A DNA stretch of 49,745 nucleotides from assembly GCA_022361255.1 (NCBI GenBank), contig JAKSBG010000403.1, forward strand, positions 1-49,745. The letters are read 5' to 3'. A program made the position numbers and the translations under genes. Below are positions 1 through 7,548 of this stretch, in pieces. The notes under the pieces were generated by a model, which worked only from the letters and a program-made list of their open reading frames with translations, did not search any database and had not been told where the DNA came from. Source of the DNA: Verrucomicrobiales bacterium. Lineage in GTDB: Bacteria > Verrucomicrobiota > Verrucomicrobiia > Verrucomicrobiales > DEV007. How positions within the stretch are numbered: position 1 is the stretch's first letter; each line of letters opens with the position of its first letter.

Positions 1-2
1 AA

Positions 3-833
3 ATGAATACGCTCAAGAGCCTCCCTCCAAAATTCGACGCGGAGGGTCTCGTCGTGAAGCAGCAGTTTACCGATTCCAAAGACGGCACGCGGATTCCTTA
101 CTTCGTGGTTCACCGGGAGGATGTCGAATTCGACGGCACCACTCCAACTCTCCTTTACAGCTACGGCGGATTTCAAATTTCGATGCGACCGGGATACAGT
201 GGTACGATCGGGAAACTCTGGCTCGAGAACGGCGGGGCTTATGTGCTCGCGAACATTCGCGGCGGCGGGGAGTTTGGTCCGGCCTGGCACCAGGCGGGAC
301 TGAAGACGAACCGGCAGCGGGTTTACGATGACTTTATCGCCGTTGGCGAAGCGGTGGTTGATTCCGGACTGACATCACCACAGAAACTCGGGATCATGGG
401 TGGGTCGAACGGGGGGCTTCTCATGGGGGTGATGCTGAATCAGCGTCCCGACCTCTGGAATGCGGTCGTTGTGCAGGTTCCGCTTCTCGACATGCTTCGA
501 TACCACACGCTGCTCGCGGGAGCATCCTGGGTCGATGAATACGGCTCTCCGGAGGTCCCGGAGGAAAGGGCGTTTCTCGAGAAAATTTCTCCCTATCACA
601 ACTTCGATGCGGAGAAGGAATACCCCGTTCCTTTCTTCGTCACATCGACGAAAGACGATCGTGTCCATCCCGCCCACGCCCGCAAAATGGCGAAACTTTT
701 CGAGGAAGCTGACAAGCCGTTTTTCTACTACGAAAATATCGACGGCGGCCATTCCGCAGCTGCGAATCAGGTTGAGCGCGCGAAACGAACTGCTCTGGAA
801 TACGTCTATCTGACGCGGCGGTTGATGAGGTAG
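3..833 (+). CDS. Prolyl oligopeptidase family (S9) serine peptidase, C-terminal catalytic part, cut by left edge
   Basis: This is the alpha/beta-hydrolase domain of an S9 prolyl oligopeptidase, which cuts short peptides, typically after proline. The frame is open to the window edge, and the beta-propeller that precedes this domain in the family is missing, so the Met at base 3 is an internal residue and the gene starts outside the window. Counting from that Met, the nucleophile Ser135 lies in GGSNGG, the Asp is at 218 or 219 in KDDRVHP, and His250 is in GGHS, so the triad is intact. IRGGGEFG near residue 85 is typical of the family. The stop lies 21 bp from the stop of the convergent AraC gene. 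The family call is firm; substrate and signal peptide cannot be judged. Confidence 0.93.
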   Translation: MNTLKSLPPKFDAEGLVVKQQFTDSKDGTRIPYFVVHREDVEFDGTTPTLLYSYGGFQISMRPGYSGTIGKLWLENGGAYVLANIRGGGEFGPAWHQAGLKTNRQRVYDDFIAVGEAVVDSGLTSPQKLGIMGGSNGGLLMGVMLNQRPDLWNAVVVQVPLLDMLRYHTLLAGASWVDEYGSPEVPEERAFLEKISPYHNFDAEKEYPVPFFVTSTKDDRVHPAHARKMAKLFEEADKPFFYYENIDGGHSAAANQVERAKRTALEYVYLTRRLMR

Positions 834-854
834 GTTCCGCCAAACTCCCGATCG

Positions 855-1757
855 CTACCCCACCGAAACGGGCAACGGTTCCGCCTGTCTTTTCGGATCG
901 ATGCGGAATCGCCGGCGAAATTCGCGTGGAGTGGTTTCCTTGAGGTGGCGGAAGCGGCGGTTGAAGTTCGAGAGATTCTGGAATCCGCAGTCGAATGCGA
1001 TCTCGCTGATCGACAGATCTGTTTCGAGGAGGAGACGGCAGGCTTCGCCAATCCGCAGCTCGTGAAGATATTCGATGAGCGTTTTCCCAGTGTTGGTTTT
1101 GAAGAATCGGCAGAATGATTTCGGGCTCATTTTAGCGACATGGGCGGCTTCATCCAGCGTCACCTGCCGGACTTTGTTTTCCCGGAGAAAATGGAGCACT
1201 TCGTCGAGCCTCGAAATGTCACGGTCTTTCAAAGACGGGGAAAAGGCGGGACTGGCCAGGGACGTTTTCTCTGTCGTTGTGGCGAGGAAATCGAGCAGAC
1301 GCAACAGTTGCAGAAAACGTTCAAAGTCATTCATCGGTTCCATCGCGAGAATCAGGTCGGCTGCTTTTTCTGCGGCTTCCCCATGAAACTCGAACCCGAA
1401 TTTTGCCTGATCGAGAAAGTCCCGCACCGCTTTCATTTCCGTTTTTCGGAGCATGTCTTCCCCCAGCGATTTCCGGGAGAACTGCACGACAGCGAGGGAG
1501 GGGCGGGACGAATCATTCTCATCCGGAATGCCGGAATGTACGGCATGCGGAATGTTCGGACCATTCATGATGAGAGTGCCTTTTCGCAGGCTGCCGACGT
1601 GGTCACCTGAGATGAATTCGCCGCGGTGCTCTTTCAGGGAAAGTAGGATATCAAACTCGGGGTGGTAGTGATAGACCGGCCAGATATCGCGGTCGATTTT
1701 GAAAACGAGTGCCTGCGTTTCCCCGGTGGGGATAAATTCGAGCTGTGGGAGAGCCAT
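855..1757 (-). CDS. AraC-family transcriptional regulator with N-terminal cupin
   Basis: A transcription factor of about 300 residues. The N-terminal half looks like an AraC-type cupin sensor (YHYHPEFDILLSL, GPNIPHAVHSG), a fold that usually binds a sugar or other small ligand. The C-terminal 100 residues form the two helix-turn-helix motifs of AraC proteins: LDEAAHVAKMSPKSFCRFFK, then ISEIAFDCGFQNLSNFNRRF and the P-x-x-F-R ending. I chose the ATG at 1757 (protein MALPQLEF) over an in-frame Met at 1925, because the upstream start would cover the intergenic region and the start of the divergent gene, and the extra residues do not look like protein. No Shine-Dalgarno is visible. It is divergent from the PSD1/DUF1501 pair, its likely target. 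The ligand is unknown. Confidence 0.9.
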   Translation of the reverse strand: MALPQLEFIPTGETQALVFKIDRDIWPVYHYHPEFDILLSLKEHRGEFISGDHVGSLRKGTLIMNGPNIPHAVHSGIPDENDSSRPSLAVVQFSRKSLGEDMLRKTEMKAVRDFLDQAKFGFEFHGEAAEKAADLILAMEPMNDFERFLQLLRLLDFLATTTEKTSLASPAFSPSLKDRDISRLDEVLHFLRENKVRQVTLDEAAHVAKMSPKSFCRFFKTNTGKTLIEYLHELRIGEACRLLLETDLSISEIAFDCGFQNLSNFNRRFRHLKETTPREFRRRFRIDPKRQAEPLPVSVG

Positions 1758-1794
1758 GGCGAGATTACGTGAAGTATTCCGATTTTTGCAATAT

Positions 1795-1811
1795 ATCCCG
1801 ATATAATCCCG
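1795..1811. promoter_or_regulatory. Direct repeat ATCCCG in the araC-PSD1 divergent region
   Basis: ATCCCG occurs at 1795-1800 and again at 1806-1811, an 11-bp period, so both copies lie on nearly the same face of the helix. AraC proteins commonly bind direct repeats spaced by one or two helical turns. The repeat is between the divergent starts at 1757 and 1900, closer to the regulator, so it may serve autoregulation and control of the PSD1 gene. This is inference from position and spacing only. Confidence 0.35.
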
Positions 1812-1860
1812 GATAAAAGTGAATATCGTATCAGTATGTGTCCTGATCTGATTTGTGGTA

Positions 1861-1890
1861 TGGACGGAAAGCGGGGTAGTTTCGTATACT
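1861..1890 (+). promoter_or_regulatory. Putative sigma70-type promoter of the PSD1 gene, nearly leaderless
   Basis: TATACT at 1885-1890 is a strong -10 match. TGGACG at 1861-1866 is a 4-of-6 match to the -35 consensus with an 18-bp spacer. Transcription would begin near 1897, only about 3-6 bases before the ATG codons at 1900 and 1903, leaving no room for a ribosome-binding site. Confidence 0.4.
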
Positions 1891-1899
1891 TTCCTGAAA

Positions 1900-4752
1900 A
1901 TGATGCGTCTCCTCCATGCTCTCATTCTGACTTGGTTTCTCCTGCCGGGAACGGCTGTCTTGTTGCGTGCGGGGGATGTGGAGTTTTTTGAAAAGAAGGT
2001 TCGACCCGTCCTCGCGGAAAAATGTTATAAGTGTCATTCGACAGAGTCAGAGAAACTCAAAGGCAGCCTCCTTCTCGATCATCGGGAGCATATGTTGACA
2101 GGAGGTGAAACCGGAGCGGCGATTGTTCCCGGCGATGCGGAGAAGAGTTTGCTCATCGAATCGATCCGGTATGGAAACGAGGATCTCCAGATGCCGCCCA
2201 AGGAGAAATTGAGTGCGGAGATCGTCGCTGATTTCGCCAAGTGGATCGACGAAGGCGCTGCCTGGCCGGATGAACCCGTTCCGCAGCGGGAAGGGAGCGG
2301 CGGCGAGGAAGCGTTTGATCTAAAGAAGAGATTCGAAGAGCACTGGAGTTGGCGGGATTTTTCAAATAGTGAGCCGCCCGCAGTCAAGAATCCCGACTGG
2401 ACGAAGAGTCCGGTTGATCAATTCGTCCTCGCGAAGCTGGAGGAAAAAGGATTGCGACCCGCCGAAGAAGCAGATCGTTCCATCTGGTTTCGCCGGGTTC
2501 ACTTCGACCTTGTCGGGCTGCCTCCTACCCGGGAGCAATGGGGCGAATTTCTTTCCGATCAATCGCCGCAGGCAAAAGAAAATGCGGTCGACCGCCTACT
2601 CGATTCTCCGCACTTCGGCGAGAAATGGGCGCGGCACTGGATGGATCTGGTCCGGTATGCGGAGACCTACGGTCACGAATTTGATTATCCGATTGCCGGT
2701 GCCACTGAGTATCGCGATTACCTGATTCGCGCTTTCAACAATGATGTGCCCTACGACCAGTTTGTGAAAGAGCACATTGCCGGAGACCTGCTTCCCGAGC
2801 CGAGGCGAAATCCGGAGAAAGGGTTCAACGAGTCGATTCTGGGAACCGGCTTCTGGTATTTCCACGAAGCCACTCACGCCCCTACCGATGTTCTCGCGAA
2901 CGAAGCCGACATCATGGACAACCAGATCGATGTTTTCGGGAAATCCTTTCTCGGTCTAACCGTGTCCTGCGCCCGCTGCCACGATCACAAATTTGACGCG
3001 ATTTCGACGAAGGACTACTACGCCATGACCGCCTATCTCCATGCCAGTGCGCGACAGGAGGTTGTGATCGACGAGAATCGGGTCAGAGAAAAAACCGCTG
3101 CTGACCTGATTGCAAAGAAGAGGGACGCCGATGCACTTTTCAAACTACCCGTCCAAAAAGCGCAGGTCTCAGCGCCGCTTCGAGAAGACGAAACGATTTT
3201 CGAAGACTTTGAGGGCGGAACTCTCCCGGAAGGCTGGAGCACAACGGGCGAAGCTTTTTCAGCGGGAAGTGGTGGCGGGGTTCGGTTTCAGAGCAAGGCG
3301 CCTGTTGCTCAGCCGGGCGTCGTCGACAGCGGCTTGCTCGGCAAAAAGCAGGTCGGGATTCTGCGTTCGCCAACCTTCACGATTGAAACTGATTTTATTC
3401 ATATCCTGACGAAGTCAGAAAAATCCCATATCAGGCTTATCATCGACAACTACCAGATGGCCCGTTTCAGTGCTCTGCTATTCAAGGGCACCTTGCACAA
3501 TAATCTCGATACGAAAGGCGGGTTTGTCTGGAAGAGTCTGAGCGGAAACCTGAATAAATATCGAGGTCACAAAGCGTACCTGGAGTTTATCGATCCAGAA
3601 AACGGGGAGATTCTTGTCGACGAGATTCGTTTTTCCACCCACCCGAAACCGCCGGCAGTTCCGGAGGCGCGAGCGAAACCTGTGAATCAGAATCTTCCCG
3701 CGCCCGTTCCGGCCCTCATCAAGGAAGGCGAAGGTATCGCAAACCGGCTGCCGGCACCGCGCTACGCTGTAGCGATGGCCGAAGGTTCACCGGAAGCGGC
3801 CAACGTATACGTCCGCGGAAGCCATCGCAGCCTTGGCGATGAAGTGCCCGCCCGCTTTCTCGAAGCGCTGGGAGGAGCGACCGGTGATCGCCTCGCCCTC
3901 GCTGATCACGTCGCAGCTGCTGACAATCCGCTCACCGCGCGAGTCCTGGTAAACCGCATCTGGCATCATCTCTTCGGGCAGGGCATCGTCCCGACGGTGG
4001 ATGACTTCGGTCCGATGGGGAGGCTCCCCTCCCATCCCGAATTGCTCGATTACCTGGCGGAGGATTTCGTGACGAACAAAGACTGGTCGATGAAGCGATT
4101 GATCCGTGAGCTGGTCCTTTCGTCCACCTACGGGCAGTCCTCAAAACCGCATCCCGATCTCTCGTCCGGAATGCTTGCGGAGATCGATCCGGCAAACGAG
4201 CTGCTCCACCGCATGCGGGTGAAAAGGCTGACCGGAGAGGCGGTTCGTGATTCGATTCTGGCTGTGTCAGGGAGGTTGGACCCACAACTGTTCGGAGCAT
4301 CTGTTCCGACACACCGGACTGAATTCATGACCGGCCGGGGCGGTAAAAAGAGTGGTCCGCTCGACGGAGGGGGGCGACGCAGTATCTATGGAGCGGTGTA
4401 CCGGAATTTTCTGTCTCCCTTTATGCTCACCTTTGACGTGCCGAGTCCCTTCGGCCCGAAGGGCAAGCGCAGCGTTTCCAACGTGCCGGCCCAGGCGCTC
4501 GTTTTGATGAACGATCCTTTTGTTCTTGAGCAGAGCAAACTCTGGGGAAGACGCATCGTCGAAGAGTATTCTACCGATGCGGAAAGGATCGACGCGATGT
4601 TTCTGGAAGCGCTCGGACGAAAACCGGATTTGAACGAGCGAAACAGAATTGAGTCCTACCTTTCTGCCGAGTCATCCGGGAATCAGGAAGAGACCTGGTC
4701 GAGCCTCGCCCACGTCGTTCTCAACATGAAGGAGTTTATCTTTATCCCGTGA
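1900..4752 (+). CDS. PSCyt1-DUF1549-DUF1553 (PSD1) family cytochrome c protein
   Basis: A secreted multidomain protein of about 950 residues, of the type expanded in Planctomycetes and Verrucomicrobia. A signal peptide (MMRLLHALILTWFLLPGTAV) is followed by a Planctomycete-type cytochrome c domain with CYKCH near residue 43, the DUF1549 domain (about 165-380, including the second CARCHDHKFD motif), a jelly-roll-like insert of about 180 residues (about 440-625), and the DUF1553 domain to the end (VLVNRIWHHLFGQGIV, NDPFVLEQSK). The start at 1900 is chosen because it begins the signal peptide; the frame extends upstream without one. The DUF1501 gene follows after 19 bp, as is usual for this pair. 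The biochemical role is not established; a periplasmic redox role linked to polysaccharide use is often suggested. Confidence 0.92.
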   Translation: MMRLLHALILTWFLLPGTAVLLRAGDVEFFEKKVRPVLAEKCYKCHSTESEKLKGSLLLDHREHMLTGGETGAAIVPGDAEKSLLIESIRYGNEDLQMPPKEKLSAEIVADFAKWIDEGAAWPDEPVPQREGSGGEEAFDLKKRFEEHWSWRDFSNSEPPAVKNPDWTKSPVDQFVLAKLEEKGLRPAEEADRSIWFRRVHFDLVGLPPTREQWGEFLSDQSPQAKENAVDRLLDSPHFGEKWARHWMDLVRYAETYGHEFDYPIAGATEYRDYLIRAFNNDVPYDQFVKEHIAGDLLPEPRRNPEKGFNESILGTGFWYFHEATHAPTDVLANEADIMDNQIDVFGKSFLGLTVSCARCHDHKFDAISTKDYYAMTAYLHASARQEVVIDENRVREKTAADLIAKKRDADALFKLPVQKAQVSAPLREDETIFEDFEGGTLPEGWSTTGEAFSAGSGGGVRFQSKAPVAQPGVVDSGLLGKKQVGILRSPTFTIETDFIHILTKSEKSHIRLIIDNYQMARFSALLFKGTLHNNLDTKGGFVWKSLSGNLNKYRGHKAYLEFIDPENGEILVDEIRFSTHPKPPAVPEARAKPVNQNLPAPVPALIKEGEGIANRLPAPRYAVAMAEGSPEAANVYVRGSHRSLGDEVPARFLEALGGATGDRLALADHVAAADNPLTARVLVNRIWHHLFGQGIVPTVDDFGPMGRLPSHPELLDYLAEDFVTNKDWSMKRLIRELVLSSTYGQSSKPHPDLSSGMLAEIDPANELLHRMRVKRLTGEAVRDSILAVSGRLDPQLFGASVPTHRTEFMTGRGGKKSGPLDGGGRRSIYGAVYRNFLSPFMLTFDVPSPFGPKGKRSVSNVPAQALVLMNDPFVLEQSKLWGRRIVEEYSTDAERIDAMFLEALGRKPDLNERNRIESYLSAESSGNQEETWSSLAHVVLNMKEFIFIP

Positions 4753-4771
4753 ATCCCCGAATCTGAACCTT

Positions 4772-6205
4772 ATGCACTGCCGACGCTTTCAAAAATCACC
4801 TCTTTCCCGTCGTGACCTTCTCGCGAAAGGTGCGATGGGATTTGGCGGGGTTGCCCTTCAGGCTCTTCTTTCGGATCAATCCCGTGCCACGGTCACCAAT
4901 CCGCTCGCGCCGAAAACTCCCCATTTTGCCCCGAAGGCGAGAAACGTGATTTTTCTCTACATGGACGGCGGTCCATCGCATGTCGATACCTTCGACTACA
5001 AGCCGATGCTGAAAAAGTATAACGGTCGTGATCCGGGCGAGGTGATCGGGAAGCTCGCGCCCACCCAGTTCGACAATGTTGGAAAGGTATTGCAGGCGCA
5101 ATGGGACTTCAAGCAACGCGGAGAGAGCGGTGCCTGGGTCAGCGAGTTGTTTCCTCATCTCGCAAAAAAAGAAGTCATCGATGAGATCGCATTTGTGAAA
5201 TCGATGACGTCGAAGTTCTCCGAACACACCTTCGCGAACTACTTTCTCCACACTGGAAGTCCGTTTCAGGGGCGCCCCAGTATGGGAGCCTGGTTCGGCT
5301 ACGGTCTGGGATCGGAGAATGAGAACCTCCCCGGCTTTGTTGTTCTGAACGGGGGACTCATTCCTCCGGGAGGGCTTGACTGTTTCGGATCCGGGTTCCT
5401 GCCGGCAGCCTATCAGGGATCCGTATTTCTACCCAAAGATCAGCCGATTGCGAATATCAAACCCGGGGAAAAAGATGCAGAATCGCAACGGAGGAAACTT
5501 GATCTGCTCAGCGACCTGGACCGAAGCGCTCTGACGAAAGGCTATCCTGATCCGCAGGTCGAAGCGGCAATTCAGAATTACGAAACGGCCTACCGCATGC
5601 AGACCTCGGTTCCGGATCTCATGGATCTGCGCGGCGAATCCGACGTGGTCAAAAAGCTCTACGGTCTCGATTCAGATTTTCAGAATACAAAGACATTCGG
5701 GTTGCAGTGCCTTCTCGCGCGACGGCTTGTCGAGCGCGGGGTTCGCTTCATTGAGCTGACCTGTCCGGGCGGAAACGGCGATCGCTGGGATCAGCACGGC
5801 AAATTAGTGGATGGCCATGGTAAGAACTGCAAAACAGTCGATCAACCGATCGCTGGATTGATCACCGATCTGCGCCGTCTCGGTCTGCTCGATTCCACCC
5901 TTATCGTCTGGGCGGGAGAGTTCGGGCGCACGCCGTTCGCGCAAGGGAATGACGGACGGGATCACAATCCTTTCGGGTTCACCGTCTGGATGGCTGGTGG
6001 TGGTGTGAAAGGCGGGGCGTCGGTCGGCGCGACCGATGATTTCGGATACAAAGCGGTTCAGGACCGCTACGAAATTCACGACCTCCACGCGACCATGCTT
6101 CATCTTCTTGGCGTGGAGCACACTCAGAGCACCTTCCGGTTCAGCGGACGGGACATGCGCCTGACCGATGTGCATGGACATGTGATGAAGGAGATACTGG
6201 TGTAG
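4772..6205 (+). CDS. DUF1501 domain protein (sulfatase-like fold), Tat-exported
   Basis: A 477-residue DUF1501 protein, related to the alkaline phosphatase/sulfatase superfamily. It starts with a twin-arginine signal (LSRRDLLAKGAMGFGG). Family motifs are the N-terminal NVIFLYMDGGPSHVDTFD near residue 60, the central LARRLVERGVRFIEL, and the C-terminal WAGEFGRTP with GRDHNPFGF and a DLHATMLHLLG segment. It is 19 bp downstream of the PSD1 gene and surely cotranscribed; the two families form a standard gene pair in PVC bacteria. The enzymatic activity of the family is not proven. Tat export fits folding with a bound cofactor or metal before export. A repeat array (6210-6266) begins a few bases after the stop. 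Confidence 0.93.
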   Translation: MHCRRFQKSPLSRRDLLAKGAMGFGGVALQALLSDQSRATVTNPLAPKTPHFAPKARNVIFLYMDGGPSHVDTFDYKPMLKKYNGRDPGEVIGKLAPTQFDNVGKVLQAQWDFKQRGESGAWVSELFPHLAKKEVIDEIAFVKSMTSKFSEHTFANYFLHTGSPFQGRPSMGAWFGYGLGSENENLPGFVVLNGGLIPPGGLDCFGSGFLPAAYQGSVFLPKDQPIANIKPGEKDAESQRRKLDLLSDLDRSALTKGYPDPQVEAAIQNYETAYRMQTSVPDLMDLRGESDVVKKLYGLDSDFQNTKTFGLQCLLARRLVERGVRFIELTCPGGNGDRWDQHGKLVDGHGKNCKTVDQPIAGLITDLRRLGLLDSTLIVWAGEFGRTPFAQGNDGRDHNPFGFTVWMAGGGVKGGASVGATDDFGYKAVQDRYEIHDLHATMLHLLGVEHTQSTFRFSGRDMRLTDVHGHVMKEILV

Positions 6206-6209
6206 CCCG

Positions 6210-6266
6210 AAGGCTACCCTGTTGCGTCGGGCACCTCACCCTGTCAGGTCTTTGACTCAACTCTGT
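6210..6266 (-). repeat. 22-bp-period repeat array, locus 1 (three units)
   Basis: Read on the minus strand, units begin with ACAGAGTTGAGT at 6266, ACAGGGTGAGGT at 6244 and ACAGGGTAG at 6222, exactly 22 bp apart. They belong to the same family as the arrays at 19580, 30008 and 47097. The array starts just after the stop codon of the DUF1501 gene. The first and third units are diverged, so this copy looks older than the one at 47097. Confidence 0.75.
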
Positions 6267-6311
6267 CATGTTTCAGATTTAGCAATATTTGTTCCTTTTT
6301 CGTTGAACGAA

Positions 6312-6340
6312 TTTCAGAGTTGCGTGTCTATCATTATAAC
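6312..6340 (+). promoter_or_regulatory. Putative promoter of the structured RNA / lipid operon leader
   Basis: TATAAC at 6335-6340 is a good -10 match; TTTCAG at 6312-6317 is a weak -35 match with a 17-bp spacer. The DNA just upstream is AT-rich (TTTGTTCCTTTTTCG). Transcription would begin about 6347, inside the first hairpin, so either the hairpin is not part of the RNA or the true start is a little earlier. Confidence 0.35.
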
Positions 6341-6341
6341 A

Positions 6342-6585
6342 GCGCCTCTCCGGGAGGCGCGGAAGTTTAACTCAAAACCCGAACGTTAGAAAAAACAGAC
6401 TAACCTCGGCGATGTGCCGCCCGCATCGTAGTCGAGGTCCCAGAATAAAACGAGACAGAGACACTTAACCAAAGCCTCCATCCCGAAAGGCCGCTTCCTT
6501 ACAGCGGAACCACTGAGGACAAGATCGACCTGAAAAAGGCTGCCCGTCGCCGTCAACAGCGACTCACATCATGGCAGCCTTTTTG
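6342..6585 (+). ncRNA. Candidate structured RNA or operon leader with five hairpins
   Basis: About 240 nt with these inverted repeats: GCGCCTC 6342-6348 with GAGGCGC 6354-6360; GTTAG 6385-6389 with CTAAC 6400-6404; CCTCG 6404-6408 plus CGATG 6410-6414 with CATCG 6424-6428 plus CGAGG 6433-6437; CCGCT 6491-6495 with AGCGG 6502-6506; and a final stem 6533-6544 with 6573-6584, with an inner stem 6546-6550/6559-6563. The last stem looks like an intrinsic terminator. I checked by eye for tmRNA, RNase P, SRP RNA and common riboswitch signatures and saw none. It may be a free small RNA ending at the stem, or the 5' leader of the downstream lipase/beta-oxidation operon. Confidence 0.4.
6533..6584 (+). 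terminator. Terminator-like stem-loop that includes the start codon of the patatin gene
   Basis: A perfect 12-bp stem, AAAAAGGCTGCC (6533-6544) with GGCAGCCTTTTT (6573-6584), closes around a second stem GTCGC/GCGAC. The A-run before and the T-run after the GC stem make it look like a bidirectional intrinsic terminator. The ATG of the next gene (6571-6573) lies at the base of the 3' arm and codons 2-5 form that arm. It could end an upstream RNA, attenuate the operon, or hide the start codon. Confidence 0.5.
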
Positions 6586-7548
6586 CATATTCTTGATTCC
6601 CTGTTCTCGAATCATACAGAGACAGAGGAGTTTTCCGGCACTCCCCGGATCGGGCTCGCCCTTTCGTCGGGGGGTGCGAAGGGCCTCGCACACATCGGTG
6701 TGATTCAGGTCCTCGAGGAAAACAATATTCCAGTCGCTGCCGTCGCCGGCACCAGCATGGGTGCCTACGTGGGAGGTTTATGGGCTGCCGGAAACTCCGG
6801 TGCAGAGCTGGAGGCTCTCGCGGCGGAAATGGTTTCCAAGCGGGATCTCTGGAGCCTGGTTGATCCTGTTTTTCCGCCCCGCCGGGGCTTCCTGCGCGGG
6901 CGTGCGATTCACGAGCGCCTCGAAAAAACGCTCGAGGGAAAAACCTTTTCCGAACTGGAGATGCCTTTTCTCGCTGTCGCGACGGAGTTTGAAACGCTGG
7001 AGCGTGCAGTCCTCGACGAAGGTAATGTCTCGTCGGCCATTCTCGCCAGCCTTGCCGTTCCCGGGATCGTCGTTCCGGTGGTGCGGGATGGTATTGAGTA
7101 CATTGACGGCGGCGTATGCGATCCCCTTCCTGTCCGCCTCGCGCGGAAGGCCTGGGATCTCGACGGGGTGATCGCCGTAAATGTTCTTCCACCAATCGGG
7201 TCGTTGCGCAGCGCGAAAAAGAAGCGACCGGGAGGAAGTCGGTGGAGGAAGGGGCTGCGTGCCGCGAATCGCCATCTCAACTATTTTGCTCACGGCAACC
7301 TGCTCGACATCCTTCGCGCATCTGCAATGGGATCGCAGATGAGGCTGGTCGGGCGCAGTGCCCGGGAGGCCGAGGTGCTTGTCTCCGCGATCAGCCGGAA
7401 CAGCCGGTGGCACGACTACCACAACTACGCCCACTACATCAAAGTCGGGCGCGAGGCAGCTGAAGCCGCGCTTCCGGAAATCTTTCAGCTCATTGATCGG
7501 GCTGGCAAAACTGCTGATACGAAACCTGAAACCCTGACACGTGTATGA
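6571..7548 (+). CDS. Patatin-like phospholipase (RssA/YchK type)
   Basis: A 325-residue patatin-fold acyl hydrolase, expected to release fatty acids from phospholipids or other acyl lipids. The oxyanion-hole loop GGAKG is at 34-38, the nucleophile Ser62 is in GTSMG, and the catalytic Asp179 is in DGG, so the Ser-Asp dyad is complete. No signal peptide is seen, so it is likely cytoplasmic. The ATG at 6571 sits inside a terminator-like stem (6533-6584) and lacks a Shine-Dalgarno; the patatin domain begins near residue 26, so a later start such as TTG 6583 would still give an intact enzyme. Its stop overlaps the next start (ATGA, 7545-7548), which ties it to the beta-oxidation genes as a possible source of their substrate. 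Confidence 0.9.
   Translation: MAAFLHILDSLFSNHTETEEFSGTPRIGLALSSGGAKGLAHIGVIQVLEENNIPVAAVAGTSMGAYVGGLWAAGNSGAELEALAAEMVSKRDLWSLVDPVFPPRRGFLRGRAIHERLEKTLEGKTFSELEMPFLAVATEFETLERAVLDEGNVSSAILASLAVPGIVVPVVRDGIEYIDGGVCDPLPVRLARKAWDLDGVIAVNVLPPIGSLRSAKKKRPGGSRWRKGLRAANRHLNYFAHGNLLDILRASAMGSQMRLVGRSAREAEVLVSAISRNSRWHDYHNYAHYIKVGREAAEAALPEIFQLIDRAGKTADTKPETLTRV

Larger units (their letters stand above)
6206..6570. other. 365-bp gene-free stretch between DUF1501 and the lipid operon
   Basis: No convincing protein-coding frame. It holds, in order: the 22-bp repeat array (6210-6266), an AT-rich segment with a possible promoter (6312-6340), and a chain of hairpins (6342-6563) ending in a terminator-like stem that continues into the next gene. 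It is treated below as a candidate structured RNA. Confidence 0.8.

Noticed and set aside
3-833. Truncated S9 peptidase as a pseudogene
   Set aside because: The frame is open to the left edge and the catalytic triad is intact; the missing propeller is due to the window boundary.
6342-6585. tmRNA, SRP RNA, RNase P RNA or a c-di-GMP, cobalamin, SAM or TPP riboswitch
   Set aside because: I looked for the conserved cores on both strands by eye and did not find them. Kept only as an unassigned structured RNA candidate.
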